From a bacterium (GTDB taxonomy: Bacteria; UBP15; UBA6099; DSWB01), in assembly GCA_020061125.1 (NCBI GenBank), contig JAGUYV010000208.1, positions 1 through 8,266 of the forward strand: a stretch of 8,266 nucleotides of DNA. Direction: 5' to 3'. Shown piece by piece: positions 1-6,643 of the stretch (position 1 is the first letter of the stretch; every line of letters begins with the position of its first letter). Both the position numbers and the translations under genes were made by a program. The notes beneath the pieces were generated by a model. That model was not told where the DNA came from and searched no databases. It saw nothing but the letters and a program-made list of their open reading frames with translations.

Positions 1-1121
1 GCGCGGGCCGCCGCGGCCGCGAGTCCCTGGCCGTGCTCGTGGCACACGATGAGCCTCTGGATCAGTACTTCATGCGCCATCCCGAATATTTCTTCGGGCG
101 CGGCATGGAGCACGCCATCATCAACCCCGCCAACCCGTACATCCAGAAAATGCACCTCAAGGCCGCATCCCACGAAATCCCCTTGAGCCGCAACGAAGAA
201 CCCCTGTTCGGCCATGGGTTCGCGCAGCAGGTGCGGGATATGATCAAGAGCCGGGACATGAAGCAGGTGAGCGGGCGCGCGGCGTGGGCCGGCGCGTTCT
301 TTCCGGCCGAGGAAATCAACCTGCGCACGGCCACGGCCGAGCGCTACTCCATCTGCCTGCCCGACGCCACGCAAATCGGCATGATGGACGCGGACACTGC
401 GTTCCAATATCTGCACGACGGCGCTGTATATCTGCACCTGGGCGAGGCGTATCTGGTGACCCGGCTCGACATCGGCAACCGCGTGGCCTGGGTCGAAAAA
501 AAGACCATGCCCTATTACACCCGCGCGTTGAGCCGAGAAGATGTAACCATTGAACAGCGCCTGCGGAACAAGGATTTCAACGGCACGCCCGTTCATTTCG
601 GATTCGTGAACATCACGCACAAGGTGCATTCGTACAAGAAGATCAATCCCAGAACCCAGGAAGTCATCGCGCGCGTGGACCTGGATTACCCGAGCGAAAC
701 TCTATGGACGCAATCCATGTGGTTCATCGTGAATCCCGAAATCGTGCAGCGCGTGCTGGATCGCGGGCTGGACATCATGGGCGGGCTGCACGCGGTCGAG
801 CATGCGTCCATCGCCATGCTCCCGTTCCTGGCCATGTGCGATCGGGACGACATCGGCGGATTGAGCACAAACGAGCACCCGGACACGGGGCATGCCACAG
901 TGTTCATCCACGACGCATATCCGGGCGGCATGGGCCTGGCGGAAACCGGTTACAACCGTATTGAGGATCTCCTGCACCGGACCCTGGATCTGATCCAGGG
1001 CTGCGCGTGCAAGTCCGGCTGTCCCTCGTGCATTCATTCTCCCAAATGCGGCAACATGAACGAACCCCTGGACAAAGAGGCCGCCCTGGCGATTCTCAAA
1101 TCGTTGTTGAGGCGAAACTGA
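1..1121 (+). CDS. mrfA: MrfA/YprA-type DEAD/DEAH helicase with DUF1998 region, 3' part (5' end outside window)
   Basis: The reading frame is open from base 3, so the gene enters from the left. The GTG at 33 is internal and not a real start. The first visible residues, AGRRGRESLAVLV, are helicase motif VI of superfamily 2, so only the end of the second RecA-like domain and the C-terminal part are present. The C-terminal region carries the DUF1998 signature: HAVEHASIAMLP, then HPDTG, a DAYPGG loop, and a cysteine cluster C-x-C-x3-C-x2-C-x5-C followed by GN and EPLDK (codons from 1002 to 1049). In the family these cysteines bind zinc. B. subtilis MrfA is a 3'-5' DNA helicase in repair of mitomycin-type damage, and the same cytoplasmic role is inferred here. 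The stop lies 6 bp from the stop of the convergent PilZ-receiver gene. Confidence 0.93.
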   Translation, partial: AGRRGRESLAVLVAHDEPLDQYFMRHPEYFFGRGMEHAIINPANPYIQKMHLKAASHEIPLSRNEEPLFGHGFAQQVRDMIKSRDMKQVSGRAAWAGAFFPAEEINLRTATAERYSICLPDATQIGMMDADTAFQYLHDGAVYLHLGEAYLVTRLDIGNRVAWVEKKTMPYYTRALSREDVTIEQRLRNKDFNGTPVHFGFVNITHKVHSYKKINPRTQEVIARVDLDYPSETLWTQSMWFIVNPEIVQRVLDRGLDIMGGLHAVEHASIAMLPFLAMCDRDDIGGLSTNEHPDTGHATVFIHDAYPGGMGLAETGYNRIEDLLHRTLDLIQGCACKSGCPSCIHSPKCGNMNEPLDKEAALAILKSLLRRN

Positions 1122-1127
1122 TCCGCT

Positions 1128-1892
1128 TCACTTGTTGTAAAGCGTCTTGCGGATTTTCAGCAGCAGATTCTCCGGGGTGAACGGCTTGAGGATGAAGTCC
1201 TGCGCGCCGTCGCGGATTGCCTGGAAGATCTTGCTCTTTTCGCGCACCACGGAGAACATCATCACCGGGATGTCGCTCGTTTCCTCGATGTCTTTCAGAA
1301 GCATGAGCGTGGAAAAGCCGTCCATGTCGGGCATGATGATGTCGAGCAGGATGATGTCTGGCCGCCACTCGCGCGCCTTTTCGATGCCCTCGTGCCCGTC
1401 GCGCGCGGTAATTACATCGAATTCGTCGCTGAACACTTCCTTGACCATGCCGAGGGTGACTTTGTCGTCGTCTATGACCAGGATCTTGTGGCGCTCCAGG
1501 GGCTTCTGTTTGGGCCGCACCAGATCCAGTTCTTCGCGCACGCGTGTTTTGAGCCGCATGACCACGAACCGGTTCACGGCTTTCTGCTGCTGCTTGTCAA
1601 TCTCCACGAATTTGATGCCGAGCTGGTATTTGTAGCCGCCTTCGGACTCCTCGCCGAGTTCGTCCACCCACACCACTTCGCACTTTGCGATGATGTTGGT
1701 TTTGTCCGACGGGAGCACAAACTCGACCTGGAGCATCTGCCCGAGTTCGATTTTTTTGTTCACCAGCAGGCACAGGCCGCCGCCGCTGATGTTCTTGATG
1801 GACGCCATGCTTATGTCCATGCGTTGTGTGGGCACCTTGAACTTTATGGGCGCCTGCAGTTCAAACCTTGGGTACTGGCGTTTCTCTGTCAT
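1128..1892 (-). CDS. PilZ domain-response regulator receiver fusion protein
   Basis: The 254-residue protein has two signalling domains and no DNA-binding or enzymatic output domain. Residues about 1-110 form a PilZ domain with the c-di-GMP motifs RxxxR (R5, R9) and N34-x-S36-x-x-G39. Residues about 135-254 form a CheY-like receiver with acidic D141-D143, phospho-acceptor D184 in LLDIIMPDMDG, S214 in the switch position and K236 in the KPF motif. All key receiver residues are present, so it should accept a phosphate from a histidine kinase, but none is encoded nearby. It probably acts in the cytoplasm by protein contact, for example on motility, adhesion or polysaccharide secretion; that is inference. 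The ATG has a good ribosome site (AGGGGAG, complement of about 1900-1907). It is on the same strand as neuB but separated by 125 bp, so it may have its own promoter. Confidence 0.93.
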   Translation of the reverse strand: MTEKRQYPRFELQAPIKFKVPTQRMDISMASIKNISGGGLCLLVNKKIELGQMLQVEFVLPSDKTNIIAKCEVVWVDELGEESEGGYKYQLGIKFVEIDKQQQKAVNRFVVMRLKTRVREELDLVRPKQKPLERHKILVIDDDKVTLGMVKEVFSDEFDVITARDGHEGIEKAREWRPDIILLDIIMPDMDGFSTLMLLKDIEETSDIPVMMFSVVREKSKIFQAIRDGAQDFILKPFTPENLLLKIRKTLYNK

Positions 1893-1944
1893 TCGGATTC
1901 TCCCCTCTTTTGAGGGTGTTTTGGCATGAGCGCTCGGCAGACAT

Positions 1945-1987
1945 TATTTTACCGCATGGCGTGGCTGATGAGTACATGCGGAAAATA
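1945..1987. promoter_or_regulatory. AT-flanked imperfect dyad upstream of the PilZ-receiver gene
   Basis: CCGCATG at 1952-1958 is the exact inverse of CATGCGG at 1975-1981. The match continues outward as TATTTT (1945-1950) against AAAATA (1982-1987) if one base, A1951, is bulged, giving 13 pairs around a 16-nt centre. Neither strand has a U-run directly after the second arm, so it is not a standard intrinsic terminator. A third related box, TGCGGAATAATATT, starts at about 1994. The element lies between the neuB stop and the PilZ-receiver start, where an operator or promoter would be expected. Its function is inferred only. Confidence 0.35.
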
Positions 1988-2017
1988 AAAAACTGCGGAA
2001 TAATATTCTACTGACAA

Positions 2018-3040
2018 TCAAAAACAGTCCCAGGACAGAGGCTCGTGCCTGGCGATGTTGCGCCGCGCTTTGCGCCCCAGGATTTTGGGAAGGGCCGCGG
2101 GTTCGAGTCCTTTTGCCGGGCGCAGGGCCGCAACCATGTCGCGGGAGATGACCGCGCCGCGGGGGATGTGGCGTGCGGCGTACAGGCCGCGGCGCGCCAG
2201 GGGCGCGATATCCCGCTCGCCGGGCAGCAGAATCTTGACCCCATCGCCCATGGCTGCGGACGCCGCCCGGATTTGTTTGGCCATGCTTGCGAACTCGGGC
2301 GCCTCCATGGCGAAGGCATGATCCGGTCCGGGAAGGAACCGGTCAAAAGTGATGTGCTTTTCAATCGCGCACGCGCCGCGCGCCACGGCCAGAAGCGGCA
2401 CCAGCGCGCCGGGCGAATGGTCCGAGTACCCCACGGGACACCCGAACGCCGCGCGCAGGGTGTCGAGCACAGCCACATTGGCGTCCTCCCACGCCGCGGG
2501 ATAATTGGCCACGCATTGCAGCAGAACCAGGCGGGTGTTGCCCGCGCCGCGCACCGCGTCCACGGCGCGCGCCACATCCGCCATGTCCGCGCAGCCAACG
2601 GACAGGAACACCGGTTTCTTGCGTGAGGCGATCAATTCAATGAAAGGCAGGTTGGTGAGGTCCCCGGACGCGATTTTGAACGCGGGCGCTTTGGCGCGCT
2701 CCATGGCTTCGAGTTGTTCTTCGTCAAAAGGCGTGTCCAGGAACACCAGGCCCTTGCCCGCGGCGTGCGCGGCCAACTCGGGGAGCCACTCCGAGGGTGT
2801 GGCGATTTTTTTGAATACCTCGAACGCCTGGGGTGCGAACACGGGGTTGATCAGCCCTTCGGCCGTGTAGGATTGAAACTTGACGGCCGAAGCCCCGGCT
2901 TTTGCCGCGGCGTCCACCAGCTTTTTCGCTTTGGCCAGACTGCCGTCGTGGTTGGAGCCGATGTCCGCGATTACGAACACGGGTGCGCCCTCACCCACGG
3001 GGCGGTCCGAGACTTTGAATGATTTCGCAAATGGTTTCAT
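2018..3040 (-). CDS. neuB: NeuB-family nonulosonic acid synthase (pseudaminate/sialate synthase type) with SAF domain
   Basis: This 340-residue protein condenses phosphoenolpyruvate with a free N-acyl amino sugar to make a nine-carbon nonulosonic acid in the cytoplasm. The N-terminal TIM-barrel (about 20-260) shows IADIGSNHDGSL, AVKFQ, the KIASGD strand, YSDHSPG with H208, and EKHIT with H229. The 21-residue spacing of H208 and H229 equals that of the two manganese-binding histidines (215 and 236) of the Neisseria enzyme. The C-terminal SAF or antifreeze-like domain (about 282-340) contains RGLYAARHIPRGAVIS and R307 in ALRP, at the place of the arginine that reaches the neighbouring active site in the family dimer. 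The length is typical. The upstream pseG-like gene, 42 bp away, argues for a Pse-type substrate, but the family alone does not settle Pse, Leg or Neu. The ATG is preceded by AAAAGGGTG. Confidence 0.95.
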   Translation of the reverse strand: MKPFAKSFKVSDRPVGEGAPVFVIADIGSNHDGSLAKAKKLVDAAAKAGASAVKFQSYTAEGLINPVFAPQAFEVFKKIATPSEWLPELAAHAAGKGLVFLDTPFDEEQLEAMERAKAPAFKIASGDLTNLPFIELIASRKKPVFLSVGCADMADVARAVDAVRGAGNTRLVLLQCVANYPAAWEDANVAVLDTLRAAFGCPVGYSDHSPGALVPLLAVARGACAIEKHITFDRFLPGPDHAFAMEAPEFASMAKQIRAASAAMGDGVKILLPGERDIAPLARRGLYAARHIPRGAVISRDMVAALRPAKGLEPAALPKILGRKARRNIARHEPLSWDCF

Positions 3041-3082
3041 GGATGAGTCACCCTTTTCGGTTTAATCGTTTTGAAAACAACA

Positions 3083-4114
3083 TCAGAGAAAGCCCGCAAG
3101 TTCCAGAATCACATCGCAAATGCGGCGCGCGCCGGCCCCGTCCACAGCGCGCAACCCGGCGGCGCGCATGGCACGCCACTGCTCCGGGTCATTCAATGTG
3201 GCGCTGATTCGATCCGCAAGTTTTGCCTCTGTCAACGAATCATGCAGTCCCAGATGTGCAATACAGCCGCACGAGGCGAAGTTGTCCGCCATGCGCGCAT
3301 GAAGCTCCGTGAGGCTCACCACAAGGGCGGGCACGCCCAGGCACGCCAGCTCGAACATGCTCTGTCCCACGCTGCACACGGCCAGGCTCGCGCCCGCCAT
3401 GATGCGGTACAGGTCCGGTGGATCCCGTAGCACAGTGAACCGGGGATCCGCGGCGCACGCGGTTTTCACGGCTTCGTGGTCAGCAACAAGCGGGCCGAGA
3501 ACCACGCTTGCGTTAAAGGGCGCATCCCATGCTGTCAGCGACCGCACCGCGGGAATTGTTAACCCGCGCGCGTCGCTGCCGCCGAATCCCACGAACAGTT
3601 CCGGCCGAGGCGCGGCGCATTCCATGTCGTGCGGGCGATGGGAAAGGAGTTGACGGGGAATAATAACATAGCGCGGCCCTGCGAACAGACGGCCGTTGCG
3701 CGGCGGTTGGACCACGGCGTCATCCACCGCGAAATGCGCGTCCAGTGACTCCGCGCCGGCGCCGAGATCGTCCAGCGCCGCCACCACGCACCCGGCGGCC
3801 TGCATGGCGCGAACATGCTCGTCACGGCTGCGGATAATGTCCAGAACAACCGCCGCCGGGCCGCTTTCGCACACGGCCTGTGCGTATCGGGCGAGCATAT
3901 CTCCGCAGTCCGGCGACATGGGAAAGAGCCGGTAATCGAATCCCGATTTTTGAAAAAAATCTTTGAGAAAAGGATCATCCGGCACAAGAAACACTGGATG
4001 GACGCCTCTGGACAGCATTTCCCGAGCCAGAACTTCACAACGCTTGATGTGCCCCATGCCGGATGCAGCGCCTCCAGTGACGCAAAATGCAATGCTGTTT
4101 CCGGATGTTTTCAT
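3083..4114 (-). CDS. pseG: PseG-like UDP-2,4-diacetamido-2,4,6-trideoxy-altropyranose hydrolase
   Basis: PseG removes UDP from the activated diacetamido sugar, yielding the free sugar that a NeuB/PseI synthase uses next. The protein has the GT-B-like fold pattern of the family. An N-terminal glycine-rich turn with GMGHIKRC places H22 at the position of the catalytic histidine of Campylobacter PseG. A LDDLG strand end lies at about 114-118, FVGFGGSD at 175-181, a LGP strand at 206-208, and SMFELACLGVPALVV at about 252-266. The usual glutamine of the following ENQ-like motif is not apparent; TELHA occurs there. I chose the ATG at 4114 (343 residues) because family members begin just before the first strand. 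A GTG at 4171 would add 19 residues with no homology I can recognise. GGAG lies about 11 nt upstream of the chosen start. The gene leads the minus-strand cluster pseG-neuB. Confidence 0.87.
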   Translation of the reverse strand: MKTSGNSIAFCVTGGAASGMGHIKRCEVLAREMLSRGVHPVFLVPDDPFLKDFFQKSGFDYRLFPMSPDCGDMLARYAQAVCESGPAAVVLDIIRSRDEHVRAMQAAGCVVAALDDLGAGAESLDAHFAVDDAVVQPPRNGRLFAGPRYVIIPRQLLSHRPHDMECAAPRPELFVGFGGSDARGLTIPAVRSLTAWDAPFNASVVLGPLVADHEAVKTACAADPRFTVLRDPPDLYRIMAGASLAVCSVGQSMFELACLGVPALVVSLTELHARMADNFASCGCIAHLGLHDSLTEAKLADRISATLNDPEQWRAMRAAGLRAVDGAGARRICDVILELAGFL

Positions 4115-4151
4115 GTGTTCAAAACTCCAGGCATCCTCAATGAACGTCTCA

Positions 4152-4160
4152 TGGTATAAT
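4152..4160 (+). promoter_or_regulatory. Candidate extended -10 promoter for the redoxin gene
   Basis: TGGTATAAT is a perfect sigma-70 -10 hexamer (4155-4160) with the TGn extension. No good -35 hexamer is found 16-18 bp upstream (CATCCT at 17 bp spacing), which extended -10 promoters tolerate. Transcription would start near 4167 and leave a leader of about 84 nt before the redoxin ATG. It lies 38 bp from the divergent pseG start, so the two promoters probably share this interval. Confidence 0.45.
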
Positions 4161-4238
4161 ACACCAAACACCGGGATATCGCTTCGAACCGAGTAAACGC
4201 TTGATTGCAGTCAGAAGGCGCACACGGTTCCAATTAAC

Positions 4239-4244
4239 AGGAGG
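4239..4244 (+). promoter_or_regulatory. Consensus ribosome binding site of the redoxin gene
   Basis: AGGAGG, a full anti-Shine-Dalgarno match, lies 6 nt before the ATG at 4251. This fixes the start and suggests strong translation. Confidence 0.85.
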
Positions 4245-4250
4245 AAAGGC

Positions 4251-5117
4251 ATGAAGAAAACCGCAATTGTCATTACCCTGCTGGCTCTGGCCGTGTTTGC
4301 ACCGGCGATCGCGCGCGCAACACATGTTGGCGTCAATCCGGGCAATCTGGCGCCGGAATTCAGCTTTCAAGATACATCAGGCAAATGGGTTTCGTTAAGT
4401 GATTTTCGAGGCAAGAAGGTTTTTTTGTTCAGTTGGGCGACCTGGTGCCGGTGCCGCGAACAGCTCCCGGCGCTTCAGGAATTTTACAAAAAGCACAAGT
4501 CCGCGGGGTTCGAGGTCATCGCCGTGGCCAGCGATTCGCAGGGCCTCAAATGGGTAAAACCATACCTGGATAAGGCGGGTGCGAAATATGTCGCGCTCAT
4601 CGATCCCAACAATGAACTTCCGGTCAAGTACAATTTCTCGGCCACGGAAAACGGGTTCCTCATAGACGAGGGTGGCGTCATCCGAATGAGCATAATCGGG
4701 TTCGACATCAGGAATGAAAAGCATTTGAACCAGCTGCTGGAATCGATGAAGAAGACCTACGCAGTCACAAAAGGCGAAGATCGCAAATCCCTGGATGAAA
4801 TGATTGCGTCGTATGAAGCCGGGCTGGAAAAGAATCCGGGAGCGTTCCCCAAGCGGCTGGAACTCGCGGAATTCTACCGCCGAAAAGGCGATTTCAGAAA
4901 TGCGGAGCGCACGCTTCGCAAGGCCGTTGAACTCAAGAGCCGAAACGCCGAAGCGCACTATCGTCTGGGGGTGATATTGTATCAGCAGGGCAGGATTGAA
5001 GAGGGTGTGTCTGAATGGGAAAAGGCCTTCAAGCTGGATTCCGGCAACTACATTTACATGCGCAATATCGAGGCTTACCGCAATCCAGAGATATTTTACG
5101 AGGAAGTCATGAAATAG
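4251..5117 (+). CDS. Secreted TlpA/AhpC-like redoxin with TPR repeats and an atypical C-x-C active site
   Basis: The 288-residue protein starts with a Sec signal peptide: MKKT, a hydrophobic core to about residue 20, and an ARA cleavage site after A23. It should therefore act in the periplasm or at the outer face of the membrane. Residues about 30-165 are a thioredoxin-like redoxin domain (LAPEFSFQDTSGK, then FLFSWATWCRCREQLPAL). The active site reads W-C66-R-C68-R, one residue shorter than the usual WCxxC. The segment before FLID, where thioredoxin folds carry a cis-proline, reads ATENG with no proline. Residues about 200-267 hold two TPR units (LAEFYRRKGDFRNAERTL and YRLGVILYQQGRIEEGVS), followed by an IYMRNIEAYRNPEIFYEE tail. 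A thiol-disulfide or chaperone-like role is inferred; catalysis is uncertain given the altered site. It heads a two-gene plus-strand unit. Confidence 0.9.
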   Translation: MKKTAIVITLLALAVFAPAIARATHVGVNPGNLAPEFSFQDTSGKWVSLSDFRGKKVFLFSWATWCRCREQLPALQEFYKKHKSAGFEVIAVASDSQGLKWVKPYLDKAGAKYVALIDPNNELPVKYNFSATENGFLIDEGGVIRMSIIGFDIRNEKHLNQLLESMKKTYAVTKGEDRKSLDEMIASYEAGLEKNPGAFPKRLELAEFYRRKGDFRNAERTLRKAVELKSRNAEAHYRLGVILYQQGRIEEGVSEWEKAFKLDSGNYIYMRNIEAYRNPEIFYEEVMK

Positions 5118-5128
5118 ATGCTTCAATC

Positions 5129-5136
5129 GGAGGGGG
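5129..5136 (+). promoter_or_regulatory. Ribosome binding site that decides the start at 5145
   Basis: A GGAGGGGG stretch lies 8-11 nt before the ATG at 5145. An earlier in-frame ATG at 5118 abuts the redoxin stop codon, and the AGGAAG tract about 17 nt upstream of it (5101-5106) is too far to be a convincing site. Initiation at 5145 is therefore preferred, and ribosomes finishing the redoxin gene would reach it directly. Confidence 0.6.
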
Positions 5137-5144
5137 GCCGAGTC

Positions 5145-5537
5145 ATGCCGTTCAAAAAGCACAAAGAGATAGAGAAGCTCTACGAACAGGGGCAGATTCC
5201 CGAACCGGAAGAAATGCGGGGCGAGTATTTCGTAGTGGTGCCGTGGTTCCCGTGGCTGTCGCTCGCGGCTCTCAAGCACCGCAAGGCCGTGGAGCAGGAT
5301 AATGAGGGCGACAATGTGGTGGGCGGCGGGTTCCGGTTCGGGCATTTCACGCTGCGCAAAGAAGACAACGCTCTGCTCATAGACTACGACAACGAGGACA
5401 ACCCGCAGATCATGCGCGGCGTGGTGGACCGCATCCGGCGCGTTCCGGACGGCCGTCTCGTAGGCAAACTCAACTACCGCGTGTTCGGCGACGAAATTTT
5501 CATTCTGTATTTTGAAATGCGGCCCAAAACGGACTGA
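5145..5537 (+). CDS. Uncharacterised 130-residue protein, translationally close to the redoxin gene
   Basis: I do not recognise this protein. It is 130 residues from the ATG at 5145, or 139 from the ATG at 5118. It has a charged N-terminus (MPFKKHKEIEKLYEQG), a short hydrophobic aromatic stretch VVVPWFPWLSLAAL too short and proline-broken for a membrane helix, and no signal peptide. The second half looks beta-rich: FRFGHFTLRKEDNALLIDYD, then RGVVDRIRRVPDGRLVGKLNYR and a final FILYFEM strand. That pattern recalls small barrel or lipocalin-like proteins, but I would not assign a family. Codon use and composition match its neighbours, and the stop is only 6 bp from the convergent murB stop, so it is very likely a real gene. 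It begins 27 bp after the redoxin stop, which suggests co-transcription and perhaps a shared stress or surface role (inference). Confidence 0.75.
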   Translation: MPFKKHKEIEKLYEQGQIPEPEEMRGEYFVVVPWFPWLSLAALKHRKAVEQDNEGDNVVGGGFRFGHFTLRKEDNALLIDYDNEDNPQIMRGVVDRIRRVPDGRLVGKLNYRVFGDEIFILYFEMRPKTD

Positions 5538-5543
5538 ATCGGT

Positions 5544-6452
5544 TCATGGGATGATGCGGACCTCGGGTTCGAGAAGCACTCCGTGAATGCGCTGCACCTT
5601 TTCCTGCACGCGCGCCATGAGATCGAGCACATCGCGGCAGGTTGCGCCGCCCGTATTCACAATGAAATTCGCGTGCATGGGGCTGACCTGCGCGCCGCCC
5701 ACTGCCAGACCCTTGAGTCCGGCCTCCTCGATGAGCCTGCCCGCCGGGGGCAGCCCCCGTGTGTTTCTGAAAAAACTCCCGGCGCTCGGCAGCCCCACAG
5801 GATGTTTGCCGTTGCGTACGCGGATGATCTCTCGGCAACGATCTTCGAGTTCCGCAGGGTTCGCGCCGGGCCGCAGTCTGAACTCCGCGCCGGTGATAAC
5901 AGTACAGCGCATTTCCTGCAGTATGCTGCTTCTGTAGTTGAACTGTAAATCCGCGGCGTTCATGGTTCGTACTCCGCTTTCCGGACACACGGCCCCGGCG
6001 CTCTGAAACACATCCGCCACGCACGAGCCGTACGCTCCGGCGTTCATATAGATTGCCCCGCCAACGGTGCCGGGAATGCCCGCGAGGTTTTCGATACCGG
6101 TCAGGCCCCGAGCTGCGGCCTCTCGCACGAGCCGCTTGAGCGGCAGGCCCGCACTCGCGGTCACCGTTCCCCCTTGAAAATCAATCGGATCCGTGATGTC
6201 TTCGGGCAGTTTCACCGTCGCGCCGCGGAAACCCTGATCGGAGACAAGTAGATTGTATCCCCCGCCCAGAATCAGAACCGGGATGCCGTTCTGGTTAAGA
6301 TATCGCAGCGCGGCGTCCAGCGCGTTCACGCTGTTGGGGATGTACATCAAATCCGCGGGGCCGCCGATCCGGAAATTCGTGTGCCGGCTCATGGGTTCTT
6401 CCCGCAGATGGGTTCCCGGAAATTCGTTCTGAAAATCGTCAATCCAGTTCAT
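5544..6452 (-). CDS. murB: UDP-N-acetylmuramate dehydrogenase (MurB)
   Basis: MurB reduces UDP-GlcNAc-enolpyruvate to UDP-MurNAc with NADPH and FAD in cytoplasmic peptidoglycan precursor synthesis. The 302-residue length fits the shorter type II enzymes. FAD-binding landmarks are TNFRIGGPAD (25-34), LGGGYNLLV (62-70, where S is more usual than Y) and IPGTVGGAIYMNAGAYG (126-142). Catalytic landmarks are NYRSS with Y173 and R174, AGSFFRN with the proton-donor S226, and LEPEVRI at the C-terminus with the conserved glutamate (E295 or E297). No key residue is missing. The ATG follows AAAGGAT, a suitable ribosome site. murB often sits in a mur-fts cluster, but here it stands alone. Its upstream side is the repeat-rich region, so its promoter must lie there or it depends on read-through from the gmhA side. 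Confidence 0.97.
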   Translation of the reverse strand: MNWIDDFQNEFPGTHLREEPMSRHTNFRIGGPADLMYIPNSVNALDAALRYLNQNGIPVLILGGGYNLLVSDQGFRGATVKLPEDITDPIDFQGGTVTASAGLPLKRLVREAAARGLTGIENLAGIPGTVGGAIYMNAGAYGSCVADVFQSAGAVCPESGVRTMNAADLQFNYRSSILQEMRCTVITGAEFRLRPGANPAELEDRCREIIRVRNGKHPVGLPSAGSFFRNTRGLPPAGRLIEEAGLKGLAVGGAQVSPMHANFIVNTGGATCRDVLDLMARVQEKVQRIHGVLLEPEVRIIP

Positions 6453-6472
6453 GTTATCCTTTGAAGGCCGTC

Positions 6473-6622
6473 GCGGAGAGGGTGTGGTCCTGCGTTTTCT
6501 GTCACGGAGAACGCGGAGATTTCACGGAGACACGGAGGGTTTTATTAGCGCGGCCGGAGGCCGCGCACCCTGTGTCTCTCATTGTCCTCTGTGGTTATCC
6601 TTGTTTTTGCTCTTGCCTTTGC
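6473..6622. repeat. Composite repeat, copy A
   Basis: 6473-6603 matches 6759-6889 without gaps at an offset of 286 bp, with about 10 differences in 131 bp by eye and an identical run of 65 bp (6492-6556). The modules in order are CACGGAG/CGCGGAG units, TTTTATTA, a GC hairpin, CTCTGTG units and a YYTTGY hexamer array. The hexamer array continues in register with the second copy to about 6622. The copy starts within about 20 bp of the murB start codon. Confidence 0.88.
6548..6566. repeat. GC hairpin in repeat copy A
   Basis: GCGCGGCC (6548-6555) and GGCCGCGC (6559-6566) form a perfect 8-bp stem with loop GGA. Outside it, GAGACAC and AGGG on the left can pair with CCCT and GTGTCTC on the right around a 2-nt bulge, giving a longer nested stem. 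No U-run follows on either strand, so it is not a typical intrinsic terminator, although it could stall or stabilise RNA ends. Confidence 0.75.
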
Positions 6623-6643
6623 CTTTCTTGTGTGCTATGTGGC

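Noticed and set aside
1392-1913. A 173-codon plus-strand frame opposite the PilZ-receiver gene
   Set aside because: Antisense to a gene with all key receiver and PilZ residues. It has no motif or ribosome site of its own.
3068-3078. Palindrome GTTTTGAAAAC between pseG and neuB
   Set aside because: It is only five pairs of A and T mostly, inside a 42-bp gap within a likely operon, and is easily expected by chance.
4115-4171. GTG start of pseG at 4171 giving 362 residues
   Set aside because: The extra 19 residues have no family match, and the ATG at 4114 places the conserved first strand at the usual distance from the N-terminus.
4395-5345. A 316-codon open frame on the minus strand across the redoxin gene
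   Set aside because: It is the antisense shadow of a gene with a full AGGAGG site, signal peptide and recognisable domains. Its translation shows no family motif.
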